Assembly: GCA_007126465.1 (NCBI GenBank)
Contig: SLBE01000125.1
Coordinates: 1 to 8,734 of the forward strand
Length of the DNA: 8,734 nucleotides
Direction: 5' to 3'
Source of the DNA: Syntrophomonadaceae bacterium
GTDB taxonomy: Bacteria; Bacillota; Dethiobacteria; DTU022
Below, piece by piece: positions 1-6,146 of the stretch. The translations under genes and the position numbers were made by a program. The notes beneath the pieces were generated by a model, which saw only the letters and a program-made list of their open reading frames with translations, did no database searches and had not been told where the DNA came from. Position 1 is the stretch's first letter. The number at the start of each line of letters is the position of its first letter.

Positions 1-9
1 AGCTAAAAT

Positions 10-38
10 TTGCAAAATAAGTAAAAATAGATTAGAAT
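10..38 (+). promoter_or_regulatory. candidate sigma-A promoter upstream of ftsE
   Basis: A -35-like TTGCAA (10-15) and a -10-like TAGAAT (33-38) are separated by exactly 17 bases. The boxes match the vegetative consensus at 4 of 6 and 5 of 6 positions. Transcription would start near 45 and leave a leader of about 75 bases before ftsE. The surrounding DNA is very AT-rich, so such matches arise easily by chance. A second candidate of a different class lies just downstream at 44-70. Confidence 0.35.
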
Positions 39-43
39 TACTG

Positions 44-70
44 GCAGGATCAGTTTTTATTATGTCGAAA
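44..70 (+). promoter_or_regulatory. candidate sigma-H (Spo0H)-type promoter upstream of ftsE
   Basis: The stretch GCAGGATCA (44-52) fits the sigma-H -35 consensus RnAGGAwWW at all but one informative position. After exactly 11 bases, GTCGAAA (64-70) fits the -10 consensus RnnGAAT except for its last base. The 11-base gap is the spacing known for B. subtilis sigma-H promoters. This would start transcription near 78-80 and tie the ftsEX cluster to the transition to sporulation or stationary phase. The boxes are seen directly; the sigma factor assignment is inference. Confidence 0.4.
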
Positions 71-120
71 TACTATTTAATATTATGTTAATTATGCACA
101 GTACAGGAAGGTCTGACTGA

Positions 121-810
121 ATGGTCGAAGCAAAAAATTTGTGCATGAGATATGAAAAGGGCGGTCGTTATGCCCTTGAAGATTTGAATTTTCATATCGA
201 CCGCGGGGAATTTGTGTTTTTTGTCGGATCCAGCGGTGCCGGCAAGTCAACTATTTTAAAACTTATCATCCGGGAAATTAAACCAACGAATGGGGTTTTA
301 AAAATATTCGGCCGCGATGTAGGGCGCCTGCCCAGGCATCGGCTGCCCTATCTGCGCCGCAATATTGGCATGGTTTTTCAGGATTTCCGGTTGATGGAAG
401 AACGAACAGCATTTGACAATGTAGCTTTTGCCATGGTTGTTACAGGTTCTTCCCGTCGCGATATCCGGAAAAGGGTTCCCCATGTTCTTGGCCTTGTCGG
501 CCTGCATGACAAAGCCAGGACCAGGGTTTGTGACCTGTCCGGCGGCGAGCAGCAGAGAGTTGGCCTGGCCAGGGCTATAGCCAACCGACCGGCAATGATT
601 ATTGCTGACGAACCGACCGGAAATCTCGATCCGGGAACAACGCTGGATATCATGAACCTGCTGCGCAACATAAATTTGCGCGGAACAACGGTGCTGGTTG
701 CCACCCATAACCGCGAGGTCGTGGATCGCTTTAAGAAGAGAGTGCTATACCTGGAAGATGGAAAATTAGTCGGTGATGAGCAAAAGGGGATTTACGCCCA
801 TGTTCATTAG
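121..810 (+). CDS. ftsE: cell division ATP-binding protein FtsE
   Basis: FtsE is the cytoplasmic ATPase of the FtsEX complex. It couples ATP hydrolysis to control of cell-wall hydrolases through FtsX rather than moving a solute. The 229-residue length is normal for the family. All ABC ATPase motifs are intact: Walker A GSSGAGKST (36-44), Q-loop Gln87 in VFQDFRL, signature LSGGEQQR (139-146), Walker B MIIADE (159-164), D-loop GNLD (167-170) and switch His196 in ATHN. The VFQDFRL and DEPTGNLD segments are typical of FtsE. The start is set by the ribosome binding site AGGAAGG (105-111), 9 bases ahead of ATG. The 3' end overlaps ftsX by 11 bases, implying co-transcription and probable translational coupling. 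Confidence 0.97.
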   Translation: MVEAKNLCMRYEKGGRYALEDLNFHIDRGEFVFFVGSSGAGKSTILKLIIREIKPTNGVLKIFGRDVGRLPRHRLPYLRRNIGMVFQDFRLMEERTAFDNVAFAMVVTGSSRRDIRKRVPHVLGLVGLHDKARTRVCDLSGGEQQRVGLARAIANRPAMIIADEPTGNLDPGTTLDIMNLLRNINLRGTTVLVATHNREVVDRFKKRVLYLEDGKLVGDEQKGIYAHVH

Positions 811-1687
811 CGGTTTTTTCTACATCATTGCTGAAACATTTAAAGGCCTGTATCGGAACCGATGGATGTGTATTACTTCAACCGGGGTTGTTATGGTTAC
901 GCTGCTGATGCTGGGGCTTTTTATGCTTGTCAACCTGAACATCAGCCATATTACGGAGACCGTTAAAGAGCAGGTTGAAATAGTAGTATACATAGATGAA
1001 AATGCAGATCAGGAAACCCTGGATGAACTGGGACAAAGACTGTCAAGGCACAGCGGTATTGCAGAAATAAGGTATGTTTCCAGTGAAGAACATATGGGCC
1101 GTTTACACCGCCAGCTCGGTGGAATGCTGGAAGGTTATGATAGCGGTCTTGATAACCCCCTTCTGGCATCTTATGAAATCAGGACGAACAGGCCGGAAGC
1201 GGTGGTTACAATGGCCGAGGAATTTGAGTCTTACCCGGGTGTTTCGAATGTGTTTTATGGCCAGGGTTACGTGGAGAGTCTTTTTGCTGTTACCGGGGTT
1301 ATCCAGATGGTTGGCCTGGCTTTAATGGCCGGTTTGTCTGTTACAGCAGTTTTTTTAATTTCGCACACTATCAAATTGACGGTAATGATGCGCAAAAGAG
1401 AAATATCGATTATGAAGTACGTGGGAGCAACAAACTGGTTTATTCGCTGGCCCTACGTTTTGGAAGGGTTGCTAATGGGTTTTGTCGGGGCGGTGCTGCC
1501 CCTGGTTGGGCTGTATTATATTTATGAGTTTTCAGTCGAGTGGGTGGAGGTAAACAATCTTGTTTTCCTGAATCTGCTGCCGGTTCAGCAGGTTATTACG
1601 GAACTGGCCAAGTACCTGGTTCCCCTGGGAACAGGTCTTGGCATCCTGGGCAGCATATTTTCAATGGGACGCTTTCTCAGGGTATAG
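800..1687 (+). CDS. ftsX: cell division permease-like protein FtsX
   Basis: FtsX is the membrane half of FtsEX and passes conformational change to an extracytoplasmic cell-wall hydrolase. The 295-residue product has the family layout: a short cytoplasmic N-terminus, TM1 (about 24-47), an extracytoplasmic domain (about 48-162) expected to bind the hydrolase, then TM2 (about 165-190), TM3 (about 219-243) and TM4 (about 272-289). The conserved cytoplasmic loop REISIMKYVGATNWFIRWP (200-218) is highly diagnostic. I chose ATG 800 over the in-frame ATG at 773 because AAAGGGGA (783-790) lies 9 bases upstream and the N-terminus then matches normal FtsX. The gene overlaps ftsE, and its last codons lie in a tandem duplication shared with the downstream spacer. 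Confidence 0.95.
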   Translation: MFISGFFYIIAETFKGLYRNRWMCITSTGVVMVTLLMLGLFMLVNLNISHITETVKEQVEIVVYIDENADQETLDELGQRLSRHSGIAEIRYVSSEEHMGRLHRQLGGMLEGYDSGLDNPLLASYEIRTNRPEAVVTMAEEFESYPGVSNVFYGQGYVESLFAVTGVIQMVGLALMAGLSVTAVFLISHTIKLTVMMRKREISIMKYVGATNWFIRWPYVLEGLLMGFVGAVLPLVGLYYIYEFSVEWVEVNNLVFLNLLPVQQVITELAKYLVPLGTGLGILGSIFSMGRFLRV

Positions 1688-1721
1688 AGAGATAATAAGT
1701 GAGTATAGAGAGATAATAAGT
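1682..1721 (+). repeat. 21-bp-period tandem direct repeat at the ftsX 3' end
   Basis: The 19-base unit GTATAGAGAGATAATAAGT occurs perfectly at 1682-1700 and again at 1703-1721, a period of 21 bases. The first copy contains the last ftsX sense codon (GTA) and its TAG stop. Because 21 is a multiple of three, the second copy repeats GTA-TAG in the same frame, so the ftsX frame meets TAG, TGA, TAG in succession. The second copy ends 4 bases before the ribosome binding site of the M23 gene. The perfect identity suggests a recent duplication. Confidence 0.9.
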
Positions 1722-1739
1722 TTTCAGGGAGGACAAAAA

Positions 1740-2942
1740 ATGTTAATCAGGAGAAGTACCTGGGTCACAATTCTGCTCCTGTCTCTTTTCTTAACATTAT
1801 TGTTTGCTGCTCCTGTTTCGGCTATTACAACTGAAGAAATTGAAGAAAGACAGCAGGAGCTGGAAGATGTTGAAAAGAGGAGACGGGATGAAAAGAGTGC
1901 GCTTGAACAGCGCTTAAACCGTGAAGCAGCCCTGAAAGAAGAGTTAAAGCAGCTTGAAAACAGGATTGATGAGCTGCGGATTGAGCAGCAAAGGCTGGCC
2001 GGTGAAATAAGCGATGTGGAAGCGGAAATTGAGCATGCCGAGGAAGAGCTGGCGGAAGCCGAGGAGCAGCTGCGTTACCAGGAAGATTTGCTTAAGCTGA
2101 GGCTGAGGGCTATCCAGCAGCATGGTGTTATTTCTTATATCGAAGTACTTTTTGATTCGCACAGCTTCCCCGATTTTTTAACCCGCCTTCATAATTTAAG
2201 CATAATTGCCTCCAATGATATCCGCTTGATAGAAGATATTCAAAAAGAAAGAGATTTAATTCAGTCCTGGAGAGACGAACTTAACCAGAAGAGGGATAAC
2301 CTTGAAGGAATGCGCAGCCAGGTTGCGGCTAATGAGGCGGAACTGGCAAGGGCCGCAGATGACCGGGTTGCCATTCTTGATGATCTAGAGGGCGAGATAG
2401 CTCTCAATATGAAAGCCATTCAGGACCTGGAAGAAGAAGCGAAAGAACTCGATGTCCTCATCCAGCAGTTAATTGCCGAGGCTGCCAGCCAGTTTAGCGG
2501 GTTAGATGGAGATCTGATCTGGCCGATTGAGCCGCCAACCTGGATAAGTTCCGGTTATGGGTGGCGCAGAGATCCTTTCAGTGGCGCACAGGCCTGGCAC
2601 GGGGGGGTTGATGTTGCACCCCATGGAGGAGCGGCTAATTATATTCTTGCCGCAGCCCCGGGTGAAGTTATTTTTTCCGGGTGGAACGGCGGCTATGGAA
2701 ACTGCATCATGCTGGATCACGGTGATGGCACCGTAACCCTTTACGCTCATATGAGCAGCCTCCTGGTTCATAAAGGTGACGTAGTCAGCGGCGGTGAACG
2801 TATAGCCCGGGCCGGGACAACCGGTTACAGTACGGGTGTGCACCTTCACTTTGAAGTGAGGGAATTTAACAAACCTCCGGTCAGGCAGTACCCCAGCGGG
2901 GGTCCCGATCACCGCAATAATCCAATGAACTATTTTAACTGA
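1740..2942 (+). CDS. secreted coiled-coil M23 (LytM-type) peptidoglycan endopeptidase, probable FtsEX partner
   Basis: This is a 400-residue secreted murein hydrolase. A signal peptide (about 1-28, positive MLIRR, hydrophobic core, APVSA cleavage region) leads to a long Glu/Lys/Arg-rich coiled coil (about 31-125 and 155-250), then a C-terminal M23 domain (about 260-400). The zinc site is complete: His287 and Asp291 in HGGVD, His370 of HLH, with catalytic His337 (YAHM) and His368. It should therefore cut peptide cross-links itself, unlike EnvC, whose LytM domain is inactive and only activates amidases. The layout parallels CwlO and PcsB, the coiled-coil FtsEX-controlled hydrolases of other Bacillota, and position behind ftsX supports the same role. 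ATG 1740 is chosen for AGGGAGG (1726-1732) 7 bases upstream; an in-frame ATG at 1638 lies inside ftsX. Confidence 0.92.
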   Translation: MLIRRSTWVTILLLSLFLTLLFAAPVSAITTEEIEERQQELEDVEKRRRDEKSALEQRLNREAALKEELKQLENRIDELRIEQQRLAGEISDVEAEIEHAEEELAEAEEQLRYQEDLLKLRLRAIQQHGVISYIEVLFDSHSFPDFLTRLHNLSIIASNDIRLIEDIQKERDLIQSWRDELNQKRDNLEGMRSQVAANEAELARAADDRVAILDDLEGEIALNMKAIQDLEEEAKELDVLIQQLIAEAASQFSGLDGDLIWPIEPPTWISSGYGWRRDPFSGAQAWHGGVDVAPHGGAANYILAAAPGEVIFSGWNGGYGNCIMLDHGDGTVTLYAHMSSLLVHKGDVVSGGERIARAGTTGYSTGVHLHFEVREFNKPPVRQYPSGGPDHRNNPMNYFN

Positions 2943-2966
2943 TACCGGTATGAATATATTGTAGCT

Positions 2967-3038
2967 GCAAAGCCTGCTGCAGGCTTCACTTCGTCGCCTA
3001 ATTTTTTGCACTCGCTTTACGTTCGCTTCAGGCTTTGC
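2967..3038 (+). repeat. nested inverted repeats with mutually exclusive pairings in the M23-ctpA spacer
   Basis: GCAAAGCCTG (2967-2976) is the perfect reverse complement of CAGGCTTTGC (3029-3038), a 10-bp arm pair enclosing 52 bases. Part of the left arm, AAGCCTG (2970-2976), also pairs perfectly with CAGGCTT (2980-2986) across a 3-base loop. The two pairings compete for the same left arm, as in attenuators or alternative mRNA 3' folds. A run of six T's (3002-3007) lies 15 bases beyond the local hairpin, too far for a standard intrinsic terminator. Termination, mRNA protection or a decayed dispersed element all remain possible. Confidence 0.6.
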
Positions 3039-3079
3039 TAAAACGGTATTTATATGCCTGCACTTTATGCTCGCTCCAG
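3008..3079 (+). repeat. degenerate direct repeat in the M23-ctpA spacer
   Basis: Two related segments, 3008-3031 and 3060-3079, both start GCACT and end with TCGCT, one pyrimidine, then CAG. Allowing a 4-base insertion (3013-3016) in the first, the remaining 15 bases match at 12 positions, and all three differences are transitions. The first copy overlaps the right arm of the inverted repeat at 3029-3038. Together these give the spacer a repeat-element character unlike the rest of the window. The match is imperfect and may be chance. Confidence 0.35.
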
Positions 3080-3082
3080 TTT

Positions 3083-3112
3083 TTATCAGCAGATAGTGGC
3101 AACAAATATATT
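3083..3112 (+). promoter_or_regulatory. weak candidate promoter for the ctpA-minJ unit
   Basis: TTATCA (3083-3088) and TATATT (3107-3112) match the vegetative -35 and -10 boxes at 4 of 6 and 5 of 6 positions with an 18-base spacer. Transcription would begin near 3119, placing the hairpin at 3146-3178 in the leader of the S41 protease gene. The region is AT-rich and the -35 match is weak, so this is only a plausible site. A separate promoter would make sense given the 303-base gap after the M23 gene. Confidence 0.22.
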
Positions 3113-3145
3113 TTTATCTATGCTATTTTAACAGTATCTGTGGAG

Positions 3146-3178
3146 TCGGCTATCCTGGGTATTATGCGGGATAGCCGA
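3146..3178 (+). other. strong RNA hairpin in the leader of the S41 protease gene
   Basis: TCGGCTATCC (3146-3155) pairs perfectly with GGATAGCCGA (3169-3178). A further T-G wobble and a G-C pair extend the stem to 12 pairs around a 9-base loop (3158-3166). No T-run follows on the + strand (AATCTCTTTG) and none lies beyond it on the - strand, so it is not a classical intrinsic terminator. It ends 67 bases ahead of the ctpA start codon. An mRNA-stability or processing element, a protein-binding operator, or a weak terminator are the main options. Confidence 0.6.
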
Positions 3179-3245
3179 AATCTCTTTGTGCAGGGAATAC
3201 AGGATAATTTTTTTGTGTTATTATATTTACCGGGAGTTGAAAACT

Positions 3246-4742
3246 ATGGGAAACCTAAATAGAAAAAATATCTTCATTGTCCTTCTGGTATTCTTGCTTA
3301 TAGTTGCCGGGACGAACCTTGCTACTTTTTACCTGGTCGGGGGAGCTGGTAGTGCTGAACCGGTCGAGGAAGTGCCGGCTACGGTTATCCGTTATGAACC
3401 GCAGCATAACAATGGCTCTGTACAGGAAAATAACTACGATACCAGGCTTATTAAAGATGCTATAGAGTCAATCCAGGAGAATTATTTCTACCCGGTTGAG
3501 TTTGGCGATTTGATAGAAGGAGCTGTCCGGGGTCTTGTCGACAGTATTGGCGACCCTCACGTTCAGTACCTTGACCCGGAAGAGCTAGACGAATTTTTAA
3601 CTGATACCAGGGGATCGTATGCCGGTATTGGTGTGAGAATCATAGAAGTCGATGGAGATATTGTGGTGTTTGAAACATTTTCCGGCACCCCTGCAGACAG
3701 GAGCGGACTTGAGCCGGGCGATCGACTGCTGGAAGCTGACGGTCAGGAGTTGTCAGGACAGGGTATAAACCTTGCCGTTGAAATGCTGAGAGGTCCCAGC
3801 GATACTACGGTTGAAGTTTTGATTAAACGTCCGGGCTCTGATGAGCCTTTGAAGAAAACTGTTGGCAGGGCCGAAATCCAGGTCGAGACTGTCTTTAGTG
3901 AGATGCTTGATGATGGGCTGGGTTATATAAAAGTAAGCAGTTTTGATGGTAATACCGGGGCCGAGTTTGCCAGGCAGTTTGAGACCATTGAACAGGAAGG
4001 GCTTAGTACCGGCCTGATTTTAGATCTTCGCAACAACCCCGGCGGGCTTGTACAGCAGGCAGTGGAGGTCGGCCAAAAGATTATTCCCGAGGGAGAAATA
4101 GTCAGTCTTGTGGGACGAGACGATGAAGTGATTAACACATACTTCTCCAGTGCAGTAGAACGTCCTTACCCTATAGTGGTTTTGATCAACGAAGAATCTG
4201 CCAGTGCTTCTGAGCTGCTGGCCGGCGCAGTCCAGGACCGTGGTGTCGGGGTGCTGGTTGGAAAAACAACATACGGCAAGGCATCTGTTCAGCAGCTTGA
4301 ATATATTGACGGTAACAGCGCCATCCTGATGACCGTAGCCAAATATTTTACCCCGGCGGGTTATGACATAGACAAACACGGAGTTGAACCGGATTTTGAG
4401 GTGGACATGCCTGAAATTTTACGTTATTACCGTTATTTCCATCCCGGCAGCCTTTCGGAGGGAGACTACGGTGATGATGTTGAAACATTACAGCTGATGC
4501 TTGAACAGCTCGGCCTGAGGGTTGAGGTAACCGGGTATTTCGATCGGCAAACTGCCCTGGCCCTGCGCAGTTTTCAGGACCGGGCCGGACTGGAACTAAC
4601 CGGGGAATTTGATGATAAAACCTGGGTAGAGCTGCGCAGAGCGATTGAGGTTGCAGCCCGGGAAAATGACGAACAGCTAAATTATGCAAAAGAATTAATC
4701 AATAAACCGGGCCTGCTTAATGTTATTGGAGGAATTGACTGA
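3246..4742 (+). CDS. ctpA: carboxyl-terminal processing protease, S41 family (CtpA/CtpB-like)
   Basis: This is a 498-residue, membrane-anchored serine protease acting outside the cytoplasmic membrane; the family trims or degrades proteins from exposed C-termini. Segments in order: N-terminal signal anchor (about 8-31), helical region (about 62-115), PDZ domain (about 117-200, starting near SYAGIGVRI), S41 catalytic core (about 215-385), and a C-terminal peptidoglycan-binding-1 domain (about 400-465). The Ser-Lys-Gln triad is visible: Ser320 in EESASASE, Lys345 in TTYGKAS and Gln349, with the family's 25-residue Ser-Lys spacing. ATG 3246 follows GGGAG (3232-3236) by 9 bases; an in-frame ATG at 3186 gives an atypical N-terminus. 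B. subtilis CtpB, also near ftsEX and minJ, works in sporulation signalling. The wall-binding tail suggests action at the peptidoglycan. Whether it is CtpA- or CtpB-like in role is not decidable here. Confidence 0.93.
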   Translation: MGNLNRKNIFIVLLVFLLIVAGTNLATFYLVGGAGSAEPVEEVPATVIRYEPQHNNGSVQENNYDTRLIKDAIESIQENYFYPVEFGDLIEGAVRGLVDSIGDPHVQYLDPEELDEFLTDTRGSYAGIGVRIIEVDGDIVVFETFSGTPADRSGLEPGDRLLEADGQELSGQGINLAVEMLRGPSDTTVEVLIKRPGSDEPLKKTVGRAEIQVETVFSEMLDDGLGYIKVSSFDGNTGAEFARQFETIEQEGLSTGLILDLRNNPGGLVQQAVEVGQKIIPEGEIVSLVGRDDEVINTYFSSAVERPYPIVVLINEESASASELLAGAVQDRGVGVLVGKTTYGKASVQQLEYIDGNSAILMTVAKYFTPAGYDIDKHGVEPDFEVDMPEILRYYRYFHPGSLSEGDYGDDVETLQLMLEQLGLRVEVTGYFDRQTALALRSFQDRAGLELTGEFDDKTWVELRRAIEVAARENDEQLNYAKELINKPGLLNVIGGID

Positions 4743-4745
4743 TCA

Positions 4746-6125
4746 ATGCAGCCTTTTTTTGAAATAGGGCAGATTTTTATAACTACTTTCATGCTGGCCC
4801 TGGTCATGCCTATATTCTGGATTGTCCTGTTCCTGGTATTTATGCAGTACAGAAGGCTTGCGGCTACCGAAGAAAAGTTGTTTGGCCGTGTTATCAGTGG
4901 GGTCGGAAAACAAATATTTAGATCGGTGGTTCTCGGTGCTCTTGGCGGTTTTGCAGCCAGCGCTATTCTTATATTTTTAGGCCTGTCACTGGAGCAGATC
5001 GGCCTGTACTTTATCTGGCCGGTTGCTCTGCTGCTGCTGTTGTTTAATCCCCGCTACCTCTGTTTTTCCTACGCCGGGGGAATTGTTGCTCTTGCTGTAC
5101 TTATCGGGCGTTATATCGTTTTGCCGCTGTTTCCCAACCTCGAACAAAATTTTATATTTGACTCTTTGCTCATGATTCACATACCGGCTCTGCTGGTATT
5201 AATAGGTCTTTTGCACCTGGTTGAAGCTCTGCTGATATATGTTGGCGGACACTGGGGCAGCAGCCCGATTTATTTGAAAAGATCCGGCGGGGAAGTTGTC
5301 GGGGCATTTACCCTGCAGAAATTCTGGCCGATACCCCTCGTAGCTCTGCTGGTAACAATTGTATCTCAGACAGAGATTGTCGGGGTAAGCATGCCGGACT
5401 GGTGGCCCATCCTCGAATCTAACCTTCAACCAGGAGAAAATCAAAGCTTGCAATATATGATCATTCCGATAGCTGCCGGCCTTGGTTATGCCGATATGGC
5501 CCTGTCATCGACGCCACGGGAGAGAACTGCTTTTTCTGCAAAATGGCTTGCAGCATACAGCATTATTTTACTGCTGGTTGCCGTTGGATCTGAGTTCATG
5601 TGGTGGCTTGTTTTACCCGGGGTGCTATTTGCTCCCATCGGTCACGAGCTTTTGATCCTTTATGGCAAGAAGCAGGAGGAAAGCAATTCTCCGCGGTACC
5701 GCATGCCTGAAGAGGGCGTTCCGATTATGAAAGTTTTACCTAATTCACCTGCCGCTGACGCAGGCCTGTTAGATGACGACTTAGTACTAAAGGTAAACGG
5801 TAACCCGGTTGATGATAGCCGCGAAATGGTTGAAAAAATTGAAGATAGCTATTTCATGGTTCTGCTGGATGGTTTGCGTGAACAAAAACCTTTTTCTGTC
5901 ATACTCCGGAAAGCTGCCAGGGAAAATCAGGCACAGGATGAGACATTTCAGAGCAGGCTTAATGCCCAATCCTCTTATTCGCTGCTTCACCGCAGTGCAG
6001 ACCTTGGGCTAATCCCGGTTCCAGCTATAGATTCTCCTGTTTACATGGAAGTTCGCCAGCCTGATCCCATGGGCCGCTTCAGGAAGCTGAAAGCAAAAAT
6101 CACCGGTTTGATTAAAAGACAATAA
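4746..6125 (+). CDS. minJ: polytopic membrane protein with C-terminal PDZ domain, MinJ-like
   Basis: This 459-residue protein has an N-terminal half of about eight hydrophobic segments (roughly 12-33, 58-80, 84-102, 105-128, 140-167, 193-212, 266-283 and 284-305), then a cytoplasmic PDZ domain (about 322-390, with MKVLPNSPAADAGLLDDD at 328-345). A hydrophilic tail of about 70 residues follows. This layout and its place after a ctp gene near ftsEX and uvrB match MinJ of B. subtilis, the bridge between DivIVA and MinCD in division-site selection. The identification rests on architecture and gene order, not an alignment. The ATG lies 3 bases after the ctpA stop, with GGAGG (4728-4732) inside the ctpA end and a rather long 13-base spacing, so the two are surely co-transcribed. 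The tail beyond the PDZ domain makes it longer than MinJ of B. subtilis. It could be another PDZ membrane scaffold. Confidence 0.75.
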   Translation: MQPFFEIGQIFITTFMLALVMPIFWIVLFLVFMQYRRLAATEEKLFGRVISGVGKQIFRSVVLGALGGFAASAILIFLGLSLEQIGLYFIWPVALLLLLFNPRYLCFSYAGGIVALAVLIGRYIVLPLFPNLEQNFIFDSLLMIHIPALLVLIGLLHLVEALLIYVGGHWGSSPIYLKRSGGEVVGAFTLQKFWPIPLVALLVTIVSQTEIVGVSMPDWWPILESNLQPGENQSLQYMIIPIAAGLGYADMALSSTPRERTAFSAKWLAAYSIILLLVAVGSEFMWWLVLPGVLFAPIGHELLILYGKKQEESNSPRYRMPEEGVPIMKVLPNSPAADAGLLDDDLVLKVNGNPVDDSREMVEKIEDSYFMVLLDGLREQKPFSVILRKAARENQAQDETFQSRLNAQSSYSLLHRSADLGLIPVPAIDSPVYMEVRQPDPMGRFRKLKAKITGLIKRQ

Positions 6126-6130
6126 ATTTA

Positions 6131-6140
6131 TAAGGCGGTG
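6131..6140 (+). promoter_or_regulatory. ribosome binding site that fixes a TTG start
   Basis: TAAGGCGGTG matches the ideal Shine-Dalgarno sequence TAAGGAGGTG at 9 of 10 bases and lies 6 bases ahead of TTG 6147. The upstream in-frame GTG at 6138 lies within this site, so it cannot be the start of efficient initiation. This is why the downstream gene is annotated from TTG. Confidence 0.8.
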
Positions 6141-6146
6141 TGTCTA

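Noticed and set aside
2970..3007. Hairpin 2970-2986 followed by six T's as a rho-independent terminator after the M23 gene
   Set aside because: The T-run begins 15 bases after the stem and the stem is only 7 pairs; the geometry does not fit an intrinsic terminator.
2502..3011. 169-codon open reading frame on the - strand opposite the M23 domain
   Set aside because: It is antisense to a conserved catalytic domain and its composition reads as a shadow of that frame; no start signal supports it.
3199..3225. AGGATAATTTTTTT (3201-3214) resembling a sigma-H -35 region before ctpA
   Set aside because: At 11-12 bases downstream there is TTATTAT rather than a GAAT core, so the second half of the promoter is missing.
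3035..3262. 75-codon open reading frame on the + strand across the M23-ctpA spacer
   Set aside because: It has no ribosome binding site, runs through the hairpin and overlaps the ctpA start, and its translation resembles no protein family.
6126..6146. Space for a manganese riboswitch ahead of the GDT1-family gene
   Set aside because: The gap is only 21 bases and is filled by the ribosome binding site.
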